Positions 16,616 to 24,301 of a DNA stretch of 64,000 nucleotides are shown piece by piece. The notes beneath the pieces are model-generated. The model saw only the letters and a program-made list of their open reading frames with translations. It was not told the DNA's origin and searched no databases. The position numbers were made by a program, and so were the translations under genes. Numbering within the stretch: position 1 is the first letter of the stretch; each line of letters starts with the position of its first letter. Origin of the DNA: JAPKZH01 sp964537875 (GTDB lineage: Bacteria; Acidobacteriota; Aminicenantia; Aminicenantales; UBA4085); assembly GCA_964537875.1 (NCBI GenBank), contig CAZIDN010000007.1, forward strand, positions 1 to 64,000, given 5' to 3'.

Positions 16616-17814
16616 AGTTCACTATTCCCATCGGCCCCCAGCACCCCGCTCTAAAAGAGCCGATCAGCCTGCGGATGACCGTCGAAGGGGAAGTCATCCA
16701 GGACGCCGACATCCGCCTCGGCTATAACCACCGCGGCTTGGAGAAGCTGGCCGAAGAAAGGACATGGATTCAGAATATCTACCTGACCGAGCGCATTTGC
16801 GGCATCTGTTCCCACTCCCACGCCACCTGCTATGTCCAGGGCGTGGAGAAGCTCATGGAGCTCAATCCTCCCAAGCGCGGCTTGTATATCCGGACGCTCG
16901 TCGCGGAGCTCGAGCGCATTCACAGCCATCTGCTCTGGTTGGGCGTGGCGGGCCACGAGGCTGGCTTCGACTCGTTCTTCATGTACACCTGGCGGGATCG
17001 CGAAGTCGTGATGGACCTCCTGGAAATGATCTCGGGGAACCGCGTTCACTATGCCATTAATGCTATCGGCGGCGTGCGCCGGGACATCGACGAGATGCAA
17101 AGAAAGAAGATCCTGGACGGATTGGAGATCTTAAAGACGAGAACCGAATACTACTTCAAAATAGGCGTCAATGAGCCGACTTTCGTCGGCCGCCTGGCCG
17201 GAGTCGGGTATCTGTCCAAGGAAAAAGCCGTCGACCTGTGCGCCGTCGGCCCGATGGCCCGGGCTTCCGACCTGCCCCAGGACGTGCGCAAAGACGATCC
17301 CTATGCCGTTTACGATGAGGTCCCCTTTGATGTCTGCACCGCGGACACCTGCGATGTCCTGGGAAGGACTGTGGTCCGGATCAAGGAGCTGTTCGAATCC
17401 TACAAAATCTGCGAATTCCTGATGAAAAACCTCCCTCCCGGAGACATCGCCGTCAAGGCTCCGACGCGGGCCAAGCCGAACGAGGTCGTCAGCCGCTACG
17501 AAGCGCCCCGGGGAGAGAATACTCATTACATCAAGTCCAACGGAACAAACAAGCCGGAGCGGCTGAAAGTCCGGGCGCCGACCCTGGCCAACTATCCGGC
17601 CACGGTGGAAATGCTCAAAAACGGGTTCATCGCCGATATTCCCCTGATTTTTGCCGCCATCGATCCCTGTATCTGCTGCGCCGAGCGGACCGTGAACATC
17701 GTCAACGCCCAAACCGGCGAAGAAAAAATCCTGCGCTTCGACGAGCTGAGGGCCCTGGCCGAAGAACGATTTAAAAAAATGCCTCCAAAAAGGAATGCGG
17801 TGTGGCCGTTCTGA
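16612..17814 (+). CDS. [NiFe] hydrogenase large (catalytic) subunit, group 4 (NuoD-like)
   Basis: A 400-residue catalytic subunit. Both pairs of nickel ligands are present: Cys63 and Cys66 in RICGICSHSH, and Cys353 and Cys356 in DPCICCAER. In complex I NuoD and in Fpo-like enzymes these are lost, so this is expected to bind NiFe(CN)2CO and convert protons to H2 or the reverse. Other conserved stretches are GPQHPALKEP at the N-terminus and ELERIHSHLLWLG. A 41-residue tail follows the last cysteine pair, a candidate for removal by the HycI-like protease encoded at 19579. ATG 16612 overlaps the C-subunit stop; an earlier in-frame ATG lies inside that gene. Confidence 0.92.
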   Translation: MKFTIPIGPQHPALKEPISLRMTVEGEVIQDADIRLGYNHRGLEKLAEERTWIQNIYLTERICGICSHSHATCYVQGVEKLMELNPPKRGLYIRTLVAELERIHSHLLWLGVAGHEAGFDSFFMYTWRDREVVMDLLEMISGNRVHYAINAIGGVRRDIDEMQRKKILDGLEILKTRTEYYFKIGVNEPTFVGRLAGVGYLSKEKAVDLCAVGPMARASDLPQDVRKDDPYAVYDEVPFDVCTADTCDVLGRTVVRIKELFESYKICEFLMKNLPPGDIAVKAPTRAKPNEVVSRYEAPRGENTHYIKSNGTNKPERLKVRAPTLANYPATVEMLKNGFIADIPLIFAAIDPCICCAERTVNIVNAQTGEEKILRFDELRALAEERFKKMPPKRNAVWPF

Positions 17815-18773
17815 AGGATCTGCTTTACCTGATCGTCTATCCGGGGATCATTTTTCTCTTCGTCTATTCCACATTCTGCGAATGGTTTGACCGGAAAGTC
17901 TATGCCCGCCTGCAGAACCGAATGGGCCCGACACACACGGGCCGCTGGGGCCTCCTTCAGCCGGTGGCCGATTTTTTCAAGCTCATGGCCAAGGAAGACA
18001 TCGTCCCCGATAAAGCCGACAAGACGCTGTTCAACCTCCTTCCGGTCTTCGGCCTGGCCATCGTAGCCACGGCCGGGCTTCTTCTTCCCCTCTGGCACTA
18101 TAATCCGGCAAAAGCGGGTTTCAATTCGTTCCCCGGAGACGTGATCGTTGTTCTCTATCTCTTGAGCCTGCCGACCTTGATCTTCTTCCTGGCCGGCTGG
18201 TCGTCGACGAATCTCTTTTCGACGATCGGCGGCACGCGCGTGCTGACCATGCTCTTCGGCTATGAAGTTCCCCTTTTCATGGCCGTCCTCAGCCCGGCCA
18301 TCCTGGCCAATTCCTGGCGGCTCGTCGAGATCGCCGCGTTCTACCAGAAAAAACCGTGGCTCATTCTGCCCAACCTGCTGGGTTTGGTCATCGCCATCAT
18401 TTGCGTCCAGGCCAAGCTGGAGCGGACGCCGTTTGATATTCCCCATGCCGAAACGGAGATCGTCGGGGGAACTTTCACGGAATACTCGGGCAAGAAGCTG
18501 GCCTTTTTCAGGCTGATGACCGACATCGAAATGGTCGTCTCGAGCGGGCTTGTCGCCGCGGTCTTCCTGGGAGGCTTTCCAGGCGGGCTGTGGCTCGGCC
18601 TGCTGAATTTTGTCGTCAAGACGCTCTTTGTGATTTTCTTCCTGTCGCTCATCCGGGCTCTGACGTCGAGGATCAGGGTCGATCAGGTCGTCTCCTTCGC
18701 CTGGAAATATCTGGCTCCCCTGGCCGTCCTCCAGCTTCTCATCGTCATCTTAATCAAGGGATTGCTGTTATGA
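17802..18773 (+). CDS. NuoH-like membrane subunit (Mbh/Ech anchor)
   Basis: A 323-residue polytopic protein beginning with GTG 17802, overlapping the catalytic subunit by 13 bases. Conserved NuoH pieces are DRKVYARLQNRMGPTHTGRWGLLQPVADFFKLMAKEDIVP and the glutamate-rich loop LERTPFDIPHAETEIVGGTFTEYSG, which forms the start of the E-channel. It anchors the hydrogenase arm to the membrane and passes conformational or charge change to the antiporter subunits. Confidence 0.92.
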   Translation: MAVLKDLLYLIVYPGIIFLFVYSTFCEWFDRKVYARLQNRMGPTHTGRWGLLQPVADFFKLMAKEDIVPDKADKTLFNLLPVFGLAIVATAGLLLPLWHYNPAKAGFNSFPGDVIVVLYLLSLPTLIFFLAGWSSTNLFSTIGGTRVLTMLFGYEVPLFMAVLSPAILANSWRLVEIAAFYQKKPWLILPNLLGLVIAIICVQAKLERTPFDIPHAETEIVGGTFTEYSGKKLAFFRLMTDIEMVVSSGLVAAVFLGGFPGGLWLGLLNFVVKTLFVIFFLSLIRALTSRIRVDQVVSFAWKYLAPLAVLQLLIVILIKGLLL

Positions 18774-19213
18774 AATTAGCGGTTTTTCTTCCGGAACTTC
18801 TTCGGAGTCTCTTCAAGAAGCCGAACACGGTGGATTATCCGTTCAAAAAACTTGAAGTTCCGAAGGATTTCCGCGGAACCCCCTTTCTCCATCCGGACCT
18901 CTGCATCGCCTGCCGGGCCTGCGAGCGGGACTGTCCGGCCGAGGCGATCGAGATCACTTCGGTGAGCGACGCCGAGAAGAAATTCAAGATGGTCATCCAC
19001 AACGACCGCTGCATCCACTGCGCCCAATGCTTGGACTCCTGCCCCGTCGCGCCCGTGAAGGCCATGGATATGGACCACCTGTTCGAAATCGCCGACTTCG
19101 ACCGCCATGACCTCAAGAAGGATTGGGTGTTCGTCAGGGCCGTCCTCAAGAAAGAGCCCAAGCCCGCGCCGCCTAACCCCGAACCCTCCCCGAAAACCGA
19201 GCCCGCCCAATAA
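18770..19213 (+). CDS. NuoI-like 2x[4Fe-4S] ferredoxin subunit
   Basis: A 147-residue electron-transfer subunit. Two cluster motifs are seen, CIACRACERDCP and CIHCAQCLDSCP, which carry electrons between a soluble donor (likely ferredoxin) and the proximal cluster. No NuoE, F or G genes follow, so NADH is not the obvious donor. The last 20 residues are Pro/Lys rich (KPAPPNPEPSPKTEP), probably disordered. It starts at an ATGA overlap with the H homologue and closes the operon. Confidence 0.92.
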   Translation: MKLAVFLPELLRSLFKKPNTVDYPFKKLEVPKDFRGTPFLHPDLCIACRACERDCPAEAIEITSVSDAEKKFKMVIHNDRCIHCAQCLDSCPVAPVKAMDMDHLFEIADFDRHDLKKDWVFVRAVLKKEPKPAPPNPEPSPKTEPAQ

Positions 19214-19347
19214 CAATACGGGGACAGGTACTTCCGACCTTTTTTTCCAACTCATTGTTTAACAACGAACGGGAATTCATATCAGGACTCTGAGGTTTTT
19301 TGAAATAGTTTATTTATCTTTGGAAGGAAGGATTTCCATATATGTAA

Positions 19348-19476
19348 TTTGGATGAGGTGCCGGAATCGCCCCCAGTCCCCTGGGGAACCAGTCCCGTCG
19401 GTTCCCCCCGTCGAATAACGACGGGGCCCCCCTCCGCTATGGGGACTTTAGGGGCGATTCCGGCACCTCATCCAAA
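19348..19476 (-). repeat. Family B long hairpin, copy B1
   Basis: Perfect 26-bp inverted arms at 19348-19373 and 19451-19476 flank the GC-rich core at 19378-19444. The core contains its own small palindrome (CCGTCG ... CGACGG) and is nearly identical to cores B2-B4, but in opposite orientation; the arms (GGATGAGGTGCCGGAATCGC) are unlike those of other copies. It fills most of the 365-base gap between the hydrogenase operon and its maturation protease. Confidence 0.92.
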
Positions 19477-19578
19477 CCAAATAAACGGATATGCTTACTT
19501 TTTGGGATGCGTCCTGTTTTTTTACAACAAGAACGCTTAAAATATAGAAGTGAGTTTAGGCTCACGGTATTCGGTTTT

Positions 19579-20109
19579 ATGAAAAAAGATATGTCCTCTC
19601 CTCCTGCCGCCTGGAAAGGCCGGCTCAAGAAGGAAATCCTTTCCGCCCGAAGGATCGTCATCCTGGCCGCGGGAAATCTCACCAAAGGAGATGATGCCGC
19701 GGGCATTCAATGCGCCCAAAAGCTAAAAAAATTGATGGGCGGGAAAGCCCGCTCATGCTTGAAGATTTTGCTCGGCCATGAAACCCCGGAGAATGCCACA
19801 GGCGAGATTCGGAAGTTCCGGCCTGACCTTGTCCTGATCCTCGATGCCGCCCAGGGGGGACATAATCCCGGAACTGTTTTTATCGTTGAGAAAAACCAGA
19901 TCGAAGATGAAAGCGTCTCAACACACACAATTTCGTTGGCGTTGCTTGTCGTTTATCTGGAAGAAACAATCGGCTGCAAAGTGATGGTTCTGGGGATTCA
20001 GCCCCTCAGCCTAGGCTTAGGCGAAAAAGTATCGGCCCGGATAATAAAATCTGCCGGGAGCCTCGCTGCTTTTCTTGCCCACGTTTTCACGGATACGAGC
20101 CTTAATTAG
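19579..20109 (+). CDS. [NiFe] hydrogenase maturation protease (HycI/HyaD family)
   Basis: A 176-residue endopeptidase that clips the C-terminus of the hydrogenase large subunit after nickel insertion. Family features: AAGNLTKGDDAAGIQCA (metal-sensing Asp/Glu position after the GN motif), LILDAAQGGHNPGTVFIVE (second metal ligand region) and VSTHTISLALLVVYLEE with the third ligand His, then VLGIQPLSLGLG. It lacks the usual very short N-terminus, having about 25 extra residues if the ATG at 19579 is used; there is no clear ribosome site and ATG 19591 is an alternative. Its position just after the hydrogenase operon makes that enzyme the likely substrate. No hypA-F genes are in the window. Confidence 0.87.
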   Translation: MKKDMSSPPAAWKGRLKKEILSARRIVILAAGNLTKGDDAAGIQCAQKLKKLMGGKARSCLKILLGHETPENATGEIRKFRPDLVLILDAAQGGHNPGTVFIVEKNQIEDESVSTHTISLALLVVYLEETIGCKVMVLGIQPLSLGLGEKVSARIIKSAGSLAAFLAHVFTDTSLN

Positions 20110-20247
20110 AACATTCCCGCCATATGTACCGCGCAAACCTTCGGTTTTCAATGGTCTTAGACTATGAATTCGCCCGTAGCAGGATCAACCCCGCTCATAT
20201 GTTCCGGATCGGCCCGACGATGACGCCGGCTGCCGCAGAGCATTGAC

Positions 20248-20315
20248 GGGGTCAAAGCTACTTTTTACGCATTATTCTCTCGGGGGGAAAGTGCGTAAAA
20301 AGTAGCTTTGACCCC
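20248..20315 (+). repeat. Family A hairpin repeat, copy A5
   Basis: Perfect 24-bp stem, but with GCTACTTTTTACGC in place of the common CCTACTCGTTACGC; both arms changed together. Loop TTATTCTCTCGGGGGGAA. It lies 30 bases from the 3' end of the convergent gene at 20346 and about 140 bases past the hydrogenase protease; nothing else is seen in that 236-base gap. Confidence 0.92.
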
Positions 20316-20345
20316 GGACTATTGACCCCGGATTTTCCCGGATTT

Positions 20346-20630
20346 TTAAGCCCTGATCTCAGCCCTGGCGTAGGCGTATTCCTTGAAAATCTTATCCCGA
20401 GACTCATGCTTTGAGCATTTCATCAAAAGAAGAAAGAGGTCTTCTTTGAGCCTTCTCCAAGCTTCTTCCTTGGTTTTTCCAACAGACCAAAAATCATAGA
20501 TCGGGCAGTAGCAGAAATAGTATTTGGTCTGGTTTTTGATCTGTATGGGGGTTGATGGCGTCGCTGTTGCTGAAGTCTTCATAGTCCACCTCATCCAATC
20601 ATCTTTGGTCGTCTGTTCCATATCTCGCAA
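20346..20630 (-). CDS. Small protein resembling HicB-type antitoxin N-domain
   Basis: A 94-residue protein. The centre YYFCYCPIYDFWSVGKTKEEAWRRLKEDLFLLLMKC has the strand-strand-helix pattern of HicB-like partial RNase H folds (compare the family's YxAxxPDLPGCxxxGxTxEEAxxNxxEA), but the diagnostic glycine and proline spacing is weak and no HicA partner is adjacent. I start it at TTG 20630, because GGAAGGAAG lies just upstream; ATG 20621 is an alternative. Assignment is tentative. Confidence 0.5.
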   Translation of the reverse strand: MRDMEQTTKDDWMRWTMKTSATATPSTPIQIKNQTKYYFCYCPIYDFWSVGKTKEEAWRRLKEDLFLLLMKCSKHESRDKIFKEYAYARAEIRA

Positions 20631-20781
20631 CTTTTCTTCCTTCCAGGATCATTTTTTCTTTTCCATATATATATACGAAGGCAAGGCCTGTTTTGTTGCC
20701 TCGTCTTTGCTAAAAATGAAAAAAATATGGTGAAGAGGGATGGAAGAGGGAAAGCCCCGTTTGCCGGTAAAATCCCTAGAC

Positions 20782-20847
20782 GGGGTCAAACCTACTCGTT
20801 ACGCATAATTCTCTTGGGGAGCGTGCGTAACGAGTAGGTTTGACCCC
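20782..20847 (+). repeat. Family A hairpin repeat, copy A6
   Basis: Perfect 24-bp stem with the common CCTACTCGTTACGC arm and loop TAATTCTCTTGGGGAGC. It lies 89 bases beyond the 3' end of the DUF2961 gene in a 306-base gap that otherwise holds nothing recognisable. Confidence 0.92.
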
Positions 20848-20936
20848 GGATTTCTTATCAAGGAAAAGATATGGAAGGCCTAAGAATCCCCCTTCCCCCC
20901 AAACAAAGGCACAGGAGGAAAGGGGGATTCAACTCT

Positions 20937-22097
20937 CTAGATGATCTCGAGATAGTCCTTGCCGGGCAGCTTCGGGAAGGGCGCGTGCGGTTCGACCTGG
21001 TACCAATAGGCAACCGAGGCGATATCATCCTGGAGGGGCAGGTATCGCCCGCCGGACCTCCAGCCGAGCGCCTGGATCGTCACCTTGAGGTCTTTCTCGA
21101 AACGAACCGGGTCCATGATGTGCCACCGATAGAGGCCGAAGCGCTGCTCAACATTGTAATGGCCGTCGCCCCGGATGACTTGGGCCAAGCCTGCGTACGG
21201 CGTCGTAAACTCGGTGTAGCGGATAACCCCATCCGGGCCGGGGGCATCGAAATCGTAAGATCCGCAGAAGTAATCCTCGGTCCCGGTTCCGGCGATCGTC
21301 GGAAAATCCGTGTCGCCGTCGAGGAAGAACTTGATTTCTCCCTCGCCCCACCAGCCGTTGTTGTTGACGCCCCAGGCCATATAGGTGCCGACATAGTGGC
21401 CCCAGCCTTTGACGCCGTCAAGGAGCGTATAGACGTTCTTATACGGCACCGGATTGACGCGCCGGAACTGGGCATGGAAGTAGCCGGCATCCTCGGGCAC
21501 CTCAGTCAGGGTGTAATTGATCTGGTAGTAAATCGTGAAATTTTCCTCGGCCATGTTTTCCAGGGTAACCTTGAAGGACTTGCGGAAAGGCATCTGCCAG
21601 TAAGAGTTGAAAGCCCGGCCCGGGTTGACGCAGACCGGAAGGGACGAGATTTGGGCGTACTTTCCCCAGCCGCAGGCGAAGAAATCGCCGATCGGAGCTT
21701 CGATCGAGGGCTCCTTTTCGCCGTCCCAATAGAATCGCAGGATGGCAAAGCGCCAGGTGCCGGACGGAGTCATCCAGATCTGTTGGATGGCGCCCATGCC
21801 CTGAACGTCGGCCAGGACGAACGTCTCTTTCGGCTTGATCACGACATAGGGTGACACCTTCCAGCCCTGGCCCAGGTCGCGTGCGGACTTCAGGGCCGGC
21901 CCGTCCGTCGACATGCCGGCCTTGCCTTTTTCGCCCGTGAAATTCTCCGGGCTGATCGACCGCGTCTTAGCATGAGACAGCCGGGAGAGGTTCCCCAGGT
22001 CAAGATAGAGTCCATCAAACGGTTTTTTTTCCTGGGCGGCGTAAAGAACGATCCCCGCCAGCAGAACGACTGCCAATTTAACAACAGCTTTCTTCAT
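20937..22097 (-). CDS. Secreted DUF2961 / GH172-family protein
   Basis: A 386-residue exported protein with a Sec signal (KKAVVKLAVVLLAGIVLYAA). DUF2961 hallmarks are GMGAIQQIWMTPSGTWRFAILRFYWDGEKEPSIEAPIGDFFACGWG and the TGTEDYFCGSYDF motif, whose glutamate is a catalytic candidate. This family is now classed as GH172, with known activities on fructofuranosides (difructose dianhydride) and D-arabinofuranosides, acting as jelly-roll oligomers. The substrate here is open; GH127 and GH38 elsewhere in the window make an arabino- or manno-configured glycan conceivable. ATG 22097 has GGAGG upstream; a longer in-frame start at 22202 is rejected. Own promoter at 22128-22156. Confidence 0.87.
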   Translation of the reverse strand: MKKAVVKLAVVLLAGIVLYAAQEKKPFDGLYLDLGNLSRLSHAKTRSISPENFTGEKGKAGMSTDGPALKSARDLGQGWKVSPYVVIKPKETFVLADVQGMGAIQQIWMTPSGTWRFAILRFYWDGEKEPSIEAPIGDFFACGWGKYAQISSLPVCVNPGRAFNSYWQMPFRKSFKVTLENMAEENFTIYYQINYTLTEVPEDAGYFHAQFRRVNPVPYKNVYTLLDGVKGWGHYVGTYMAWGVNNNGWWGEGEIKFFLDGDTDFPTIAGTGTEDYFCGSYDFDAPGPDGVIRYTEFTTPYAGLAQVIRGDGHYNVEQRFGLYRWHIMDPVRFEKDLKVTIQALGWRSGGRYLPLQDDIASVAYWYQVEPHAPFPKLPGKDYLEII

Positions 22098-22127
22098 AAA
22101 AACCTCCTTCCGAAATCGTTGATTTGA

Positions 22128-22156
22128 TTTATATTTGCCGCGTCGAAAAAAGTCAA
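22128..22156 (-). promoter_or_regulatory. Promoter for the DUF2961 gene
   Basis: On the minus strand, TTGACT (22156-22151) and TATAAA (22133-22128) with a 17-base spacer. The predicted start is about 24 bases before the ATG, leaving room for the GGAGG ribosome site. Confidence 0.65.
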
Positions 22157-22339
22157 GCTTCTTCCTAGGTATCCAAAGCTGCCGATAATAGGAACGCACC
22201 AACCACGGTCTCTGAGCCTTCCATCAAAGCGCAACGAAGTGCCGACGCCCGACGGTGATTCTATCCGCGCATCTGGCTCAACAGAGGCTCGATAAAATCC
22301 GAAAATTATCGGATAATAGTCGCAAACGCCGGAGGATCC

Positions 22340-23311
22340 ATGGAACGACATCCCAAAAATCCGATATTGACCCGTAAGGATATTCCCGACATCCCTCCCC
22401 TGCTGACCGACGCCACATCGGTCTTCAATCCGGGCGCCGTCAAGTTCGGCGGCAAATATCTTCTCATGCTCCGCGTTCAGAGCCGCTCGCGCGAAACGTT
22501 TTTCTTGATGGCCGAGAGCCAGGATGGCGTGAAATTCACTGTCACCCGTGATCTCGTGGAACTCAAGGGAATCGAGAAGGTCAAAGAAAAAATCTACCAT
22601 GTCTACGACGCCCGTATCACTCAAATCGAAGGGGCTTACTACATCATGTTCGCCATGGATATGGACAGCGGCTGCCAGCTCGGCCTGGCTAAAACAGCCG
22701 ATTTCCGCAGCTTCGATTTTCTTGGGATCACATCGACGGACGACGTCCGGAACGGCGTGCTCTTCCCGGAAAAAGTGGGCGGTAAGTATCTCCGGATGGA
22801 AAGGCCCAACAAAGCGCGCCTCGAAGGCGGTCCGACGACCGGCAGCACAATATGGCTGTCCGAATCCGAGGATCTCATCCATTGGAAAGAGCGCGCCCCA
22901 CTGATTAGCGGCCGATTTCATTACTGGGACGAATTTATCGGTTCCGGGCCGCCGCCCGTAAAAACACGAAGCGGCTGGCTTCATATCTACCACGGCGTAG
23001 CCACCCATTTCGGAAGCGCCAACATCTATCAGGCGGGCGTGATGCTGATGGACCTCCATGACCCGGCCAAAGTCATCGGCCGGTGCAGAGGAAATATCCT
23101 TGAGCCGCGTGAGTTGTATGAGCTTGCCGGCCAGGTCCCCAACGTCGTTTTTCCCAGCGGGATGATCGTTGAGAAATTCGATCAGGCTGGATTCGCGATC
23201 CCTGAAAGTCCAGTGAAGGTTTATTACGGCGCCGCCGACACTACCGTCTGCCTGGCTACAACGACCATTCGGGAACTGCTTGCCGCCGCCCATGAATCGC
23301 CGATAATGTGA
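22340..23311 (+). CDS. GH130-family beta-mannoside phosphorylase/hydrolase
   Basis: A 323-residue cytoplasmic five-bladed propeller enzyme. Family signatures are FNPGAVKFGGKYLLMLRVQ, YDARIT (catalytic aspartate), the substrate loop FPEKVGGKYLRMERPN, WIHIYHG-like GWLHIYHGVA, and the end PNVVFPSGM...VYYGAADTTVCLA. GH130 enzymes mostly phosphorolyse beta-mannosides (mannosylglucose, mannobiose, chitobiosyl-linked mannose), conserving the bond energy as mannose 1-phosphate; some members only hydrolyse. No signal peptide, so it acts on imported oligosaccharides. GGAGG is 5 bases before the ATG. A diverged family A hairpin follows 16 bases after the stop. Confidence 0.9.
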   Translation: MERHPKNPILTRKDIPDIPPLLTDATSVFNPGAVKFGGKYLLMLRVQSRSRETFFLMAESQDGVKFTVTRDLVELKGIEKVKEKIYHVYDARITQIEGAYYIMFAMDMDSGCQLGLAKTADFRSFDFLGITSTDDVRNGVLFPEKVGGKYLRMERPNKARLEGGPTTGSTIWLSESEDLIHWKERAPLISGRFHYWDEFIGSGPPPVKTRSGWLHIYHGVATHFGSANIYQAGVMLMDLHDPAKVIGRCRGNILEPRELYELAGQVPNVVFPSGMIVEKFDQAGFAIPESPVKVYYGAADTTVCLATTTIRELLAAAHESPIM

Positions 23312-23327
23312 TTGGCGGGATCTTGGC

Positions 23328-23406
23328 GGGGTCAAGCCTCAACATTCAACATAATCTCTTTGGACTCACTCTTTATTCTTCTTGTTGAATGTTGAGGTTT
23401 GACCCC
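23328..23406 (+). repeat. Family A hairpin, diverged copy A7
   Basis: The outer ends GGGGTCAAGCCT/AGGTTTGACCCC are kept, but the inner stem is CAACATTCAACA/TGTTGAATGTTG, unlike all others, with full 24-base pairing apart from one G-T. The loop is longer (31 bases) but still begins TAATCTCTTTGG, like the TAATTCTCTTGG of A6. It sits 16 bases beyond the GH130 stop and only 10 bases before the perR -35. Confidence 0.85.
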
Positions 23407-23415
23407 GTTTTTCTC

Positions 23416-23466
23416 TTGACAAGGACCCATAGTTTGTATAGAATCCAATTTGTAATGATTACAAAT
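23416..23466 (+). promoter_or_regulatory. perR promoter with Per box over the start site
   Basis: TTGACA at 23416-23421 and TAGAAT at 23439-23444 with a 17-base spacer. At 23448-23466 lies a perfect 19-base palindrome, ATTTGTAATGATTACAAAT, whose centre matches the Per box TTATAATNATTATAA with G/C for T/A at one position per half. It covers the transcription start and the ATG at 23455, so bound PerR would block its own operon. Confidence 0.8.
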
Positions 23467-23907
23467 AAGGCATTGCTCAAAGACCGGCTCATGAGCAAGG
23501 GCATCAAGCCCACCTACCAGAGGACCGCCATTCTCGGCTTCCTCTTGGATAACAGAATCCACCCCACGATCAAATCCCTGCACCACAGCCTGGTCAAGAC
23601 CATCCCCACCCTCTCCAAGACAACCCTGTACTCGACCCTCGAACTGTTTGCGGCGAAAGGGCTGGTTGCTCCCTTAACCATTGATCGTTCCGAGGTCCGC
23701 TATGACGGTCTGGCCTCGTCCCATCATCATTTTTTCTGCGAGCGCTGCGGCCGGATCATTGACCTCGATGTCTCCTGCGCCAACAGCCGGCGGGGCGAGA
23801 TCGAGGGACACCGGATCAAGGAAGTCCATGGCTATTTCAAGGGCATCTGTAAAGACTGCTTGAAGCAAACATATAAAACCAATAAAAGGAGAATTTTTCA
23901 TGCCTAA
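23455..23907 (+). CDS. perR: PerR-like peroxide-sensing Fur-family repressor
   Basis: A 150-residue metalloregulator. The winged-helix domain starts at LLKDRLMSKGIKPTYQRTAILGFL and contains LSKTTLYSTLELFAAKGLV (recognition helix region). RYDGLASSHHHFFCERCGRIIDLD carries the metal-site Asp-His-His of PerR (RYD, in place of Fur's RFE), and two CxxC pairs (CERC, CKDC) form the structural zinc site. In the family, Fe(II)-PerR is oxidised by H2O2 and releases DNA. It heads an operon with a superoxide reductase and rubrerythrin, and has a Per box at its start. ATG 23455 leaves a leader of about 4 bases; ATG 23491 would cut the first helix. Confidence 0.88.
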   Translation: MITNKALLKDRLMSKGIKPTYQRTAILGFLLDNRIHPTIKSLHHSLVKTIPTLSKTTLYSTLELFAAKGLVAPLTIDRSEVRYDGLASSHHHFFCERCGRIIDLDVSCANSRRGEIEGHRIKEVHGYFKGICKDCLKQTYKTNKRRIFHA

Positions 23908-24283
23908 CGTTTCAAAACGCCTGCAGGTATTCCGCTGCGCAGTCTGCGGCAACATCGTCGAAGTAATGCGCGTTGGCGCCGGCGAGCTGGTCTGCTGCGG
24001 CCAGCCGATGACGCTACTTGTCGAAAACACAGTGGATGCATCCAAGGAAAAGCATGTCCCGGTGATCGAGAAGACCGCGGACGGCGTCAAGGTCAAAATC
24101 GGCAGCGTTCCCCATCCTATGGAGGAAAAGCATTACATCCAGTGGATCGAGCTCATCGTCGATGACAAGACCTACATCGCCTTCCTGAAGCCCGGCCAGG
24201 CGCCCGAAGCCTCATTCTGCGTAAAGGGCACGGCCATGACGGCCAGGGAATACTGCAACTTGCATGGCCTTTGGAAATCATAA
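23900..24283 (+). CDS. dfx: Desulfoferrodoxin (2Fe superoxide reductase)
   Basis: A 127-residue protein reducing superoxide to peroxide without making O2, typical of anaerobes. The N-terminal desulforedoxin domain has CAVCG and CCGQPM, the four ligands of centre I. Centre II ligands appear in EKHVPVIEK (His), PHPMEEKHYIQWIEL (two His) and FCVKGTAMTAREYCNLHGLWKS (Cys and His). Both iron centres therefore look intact. It overlaps perR by 8 bases and has GGAGAA upstream, so it shares the PerR-controlled transcript; the electron donor is probably rubredoxin-like or the adjacent rubrerythrin system. Confidence 0.95.
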   Translation: MPNVSKRLQVFRCAVCGNIVEVMRVGAGELVCCGQPMTLLVENTVDASKEKHVPVIEKTADGVKVKIGSVPHPMEEKHYIQWIELIVDDKTYIAFLKPGQAPEASFCVKGTAMTAREYCNLHGLWKS

Positions 24284-24301
24284 AGAATAAAGGAGTTACC
24301 C

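Noticed and set aside
2831..23406. Family A repeats as a CRISPR array
   Set aside because: Copies are kilobases apart, with genes between them and no uniform spacers.
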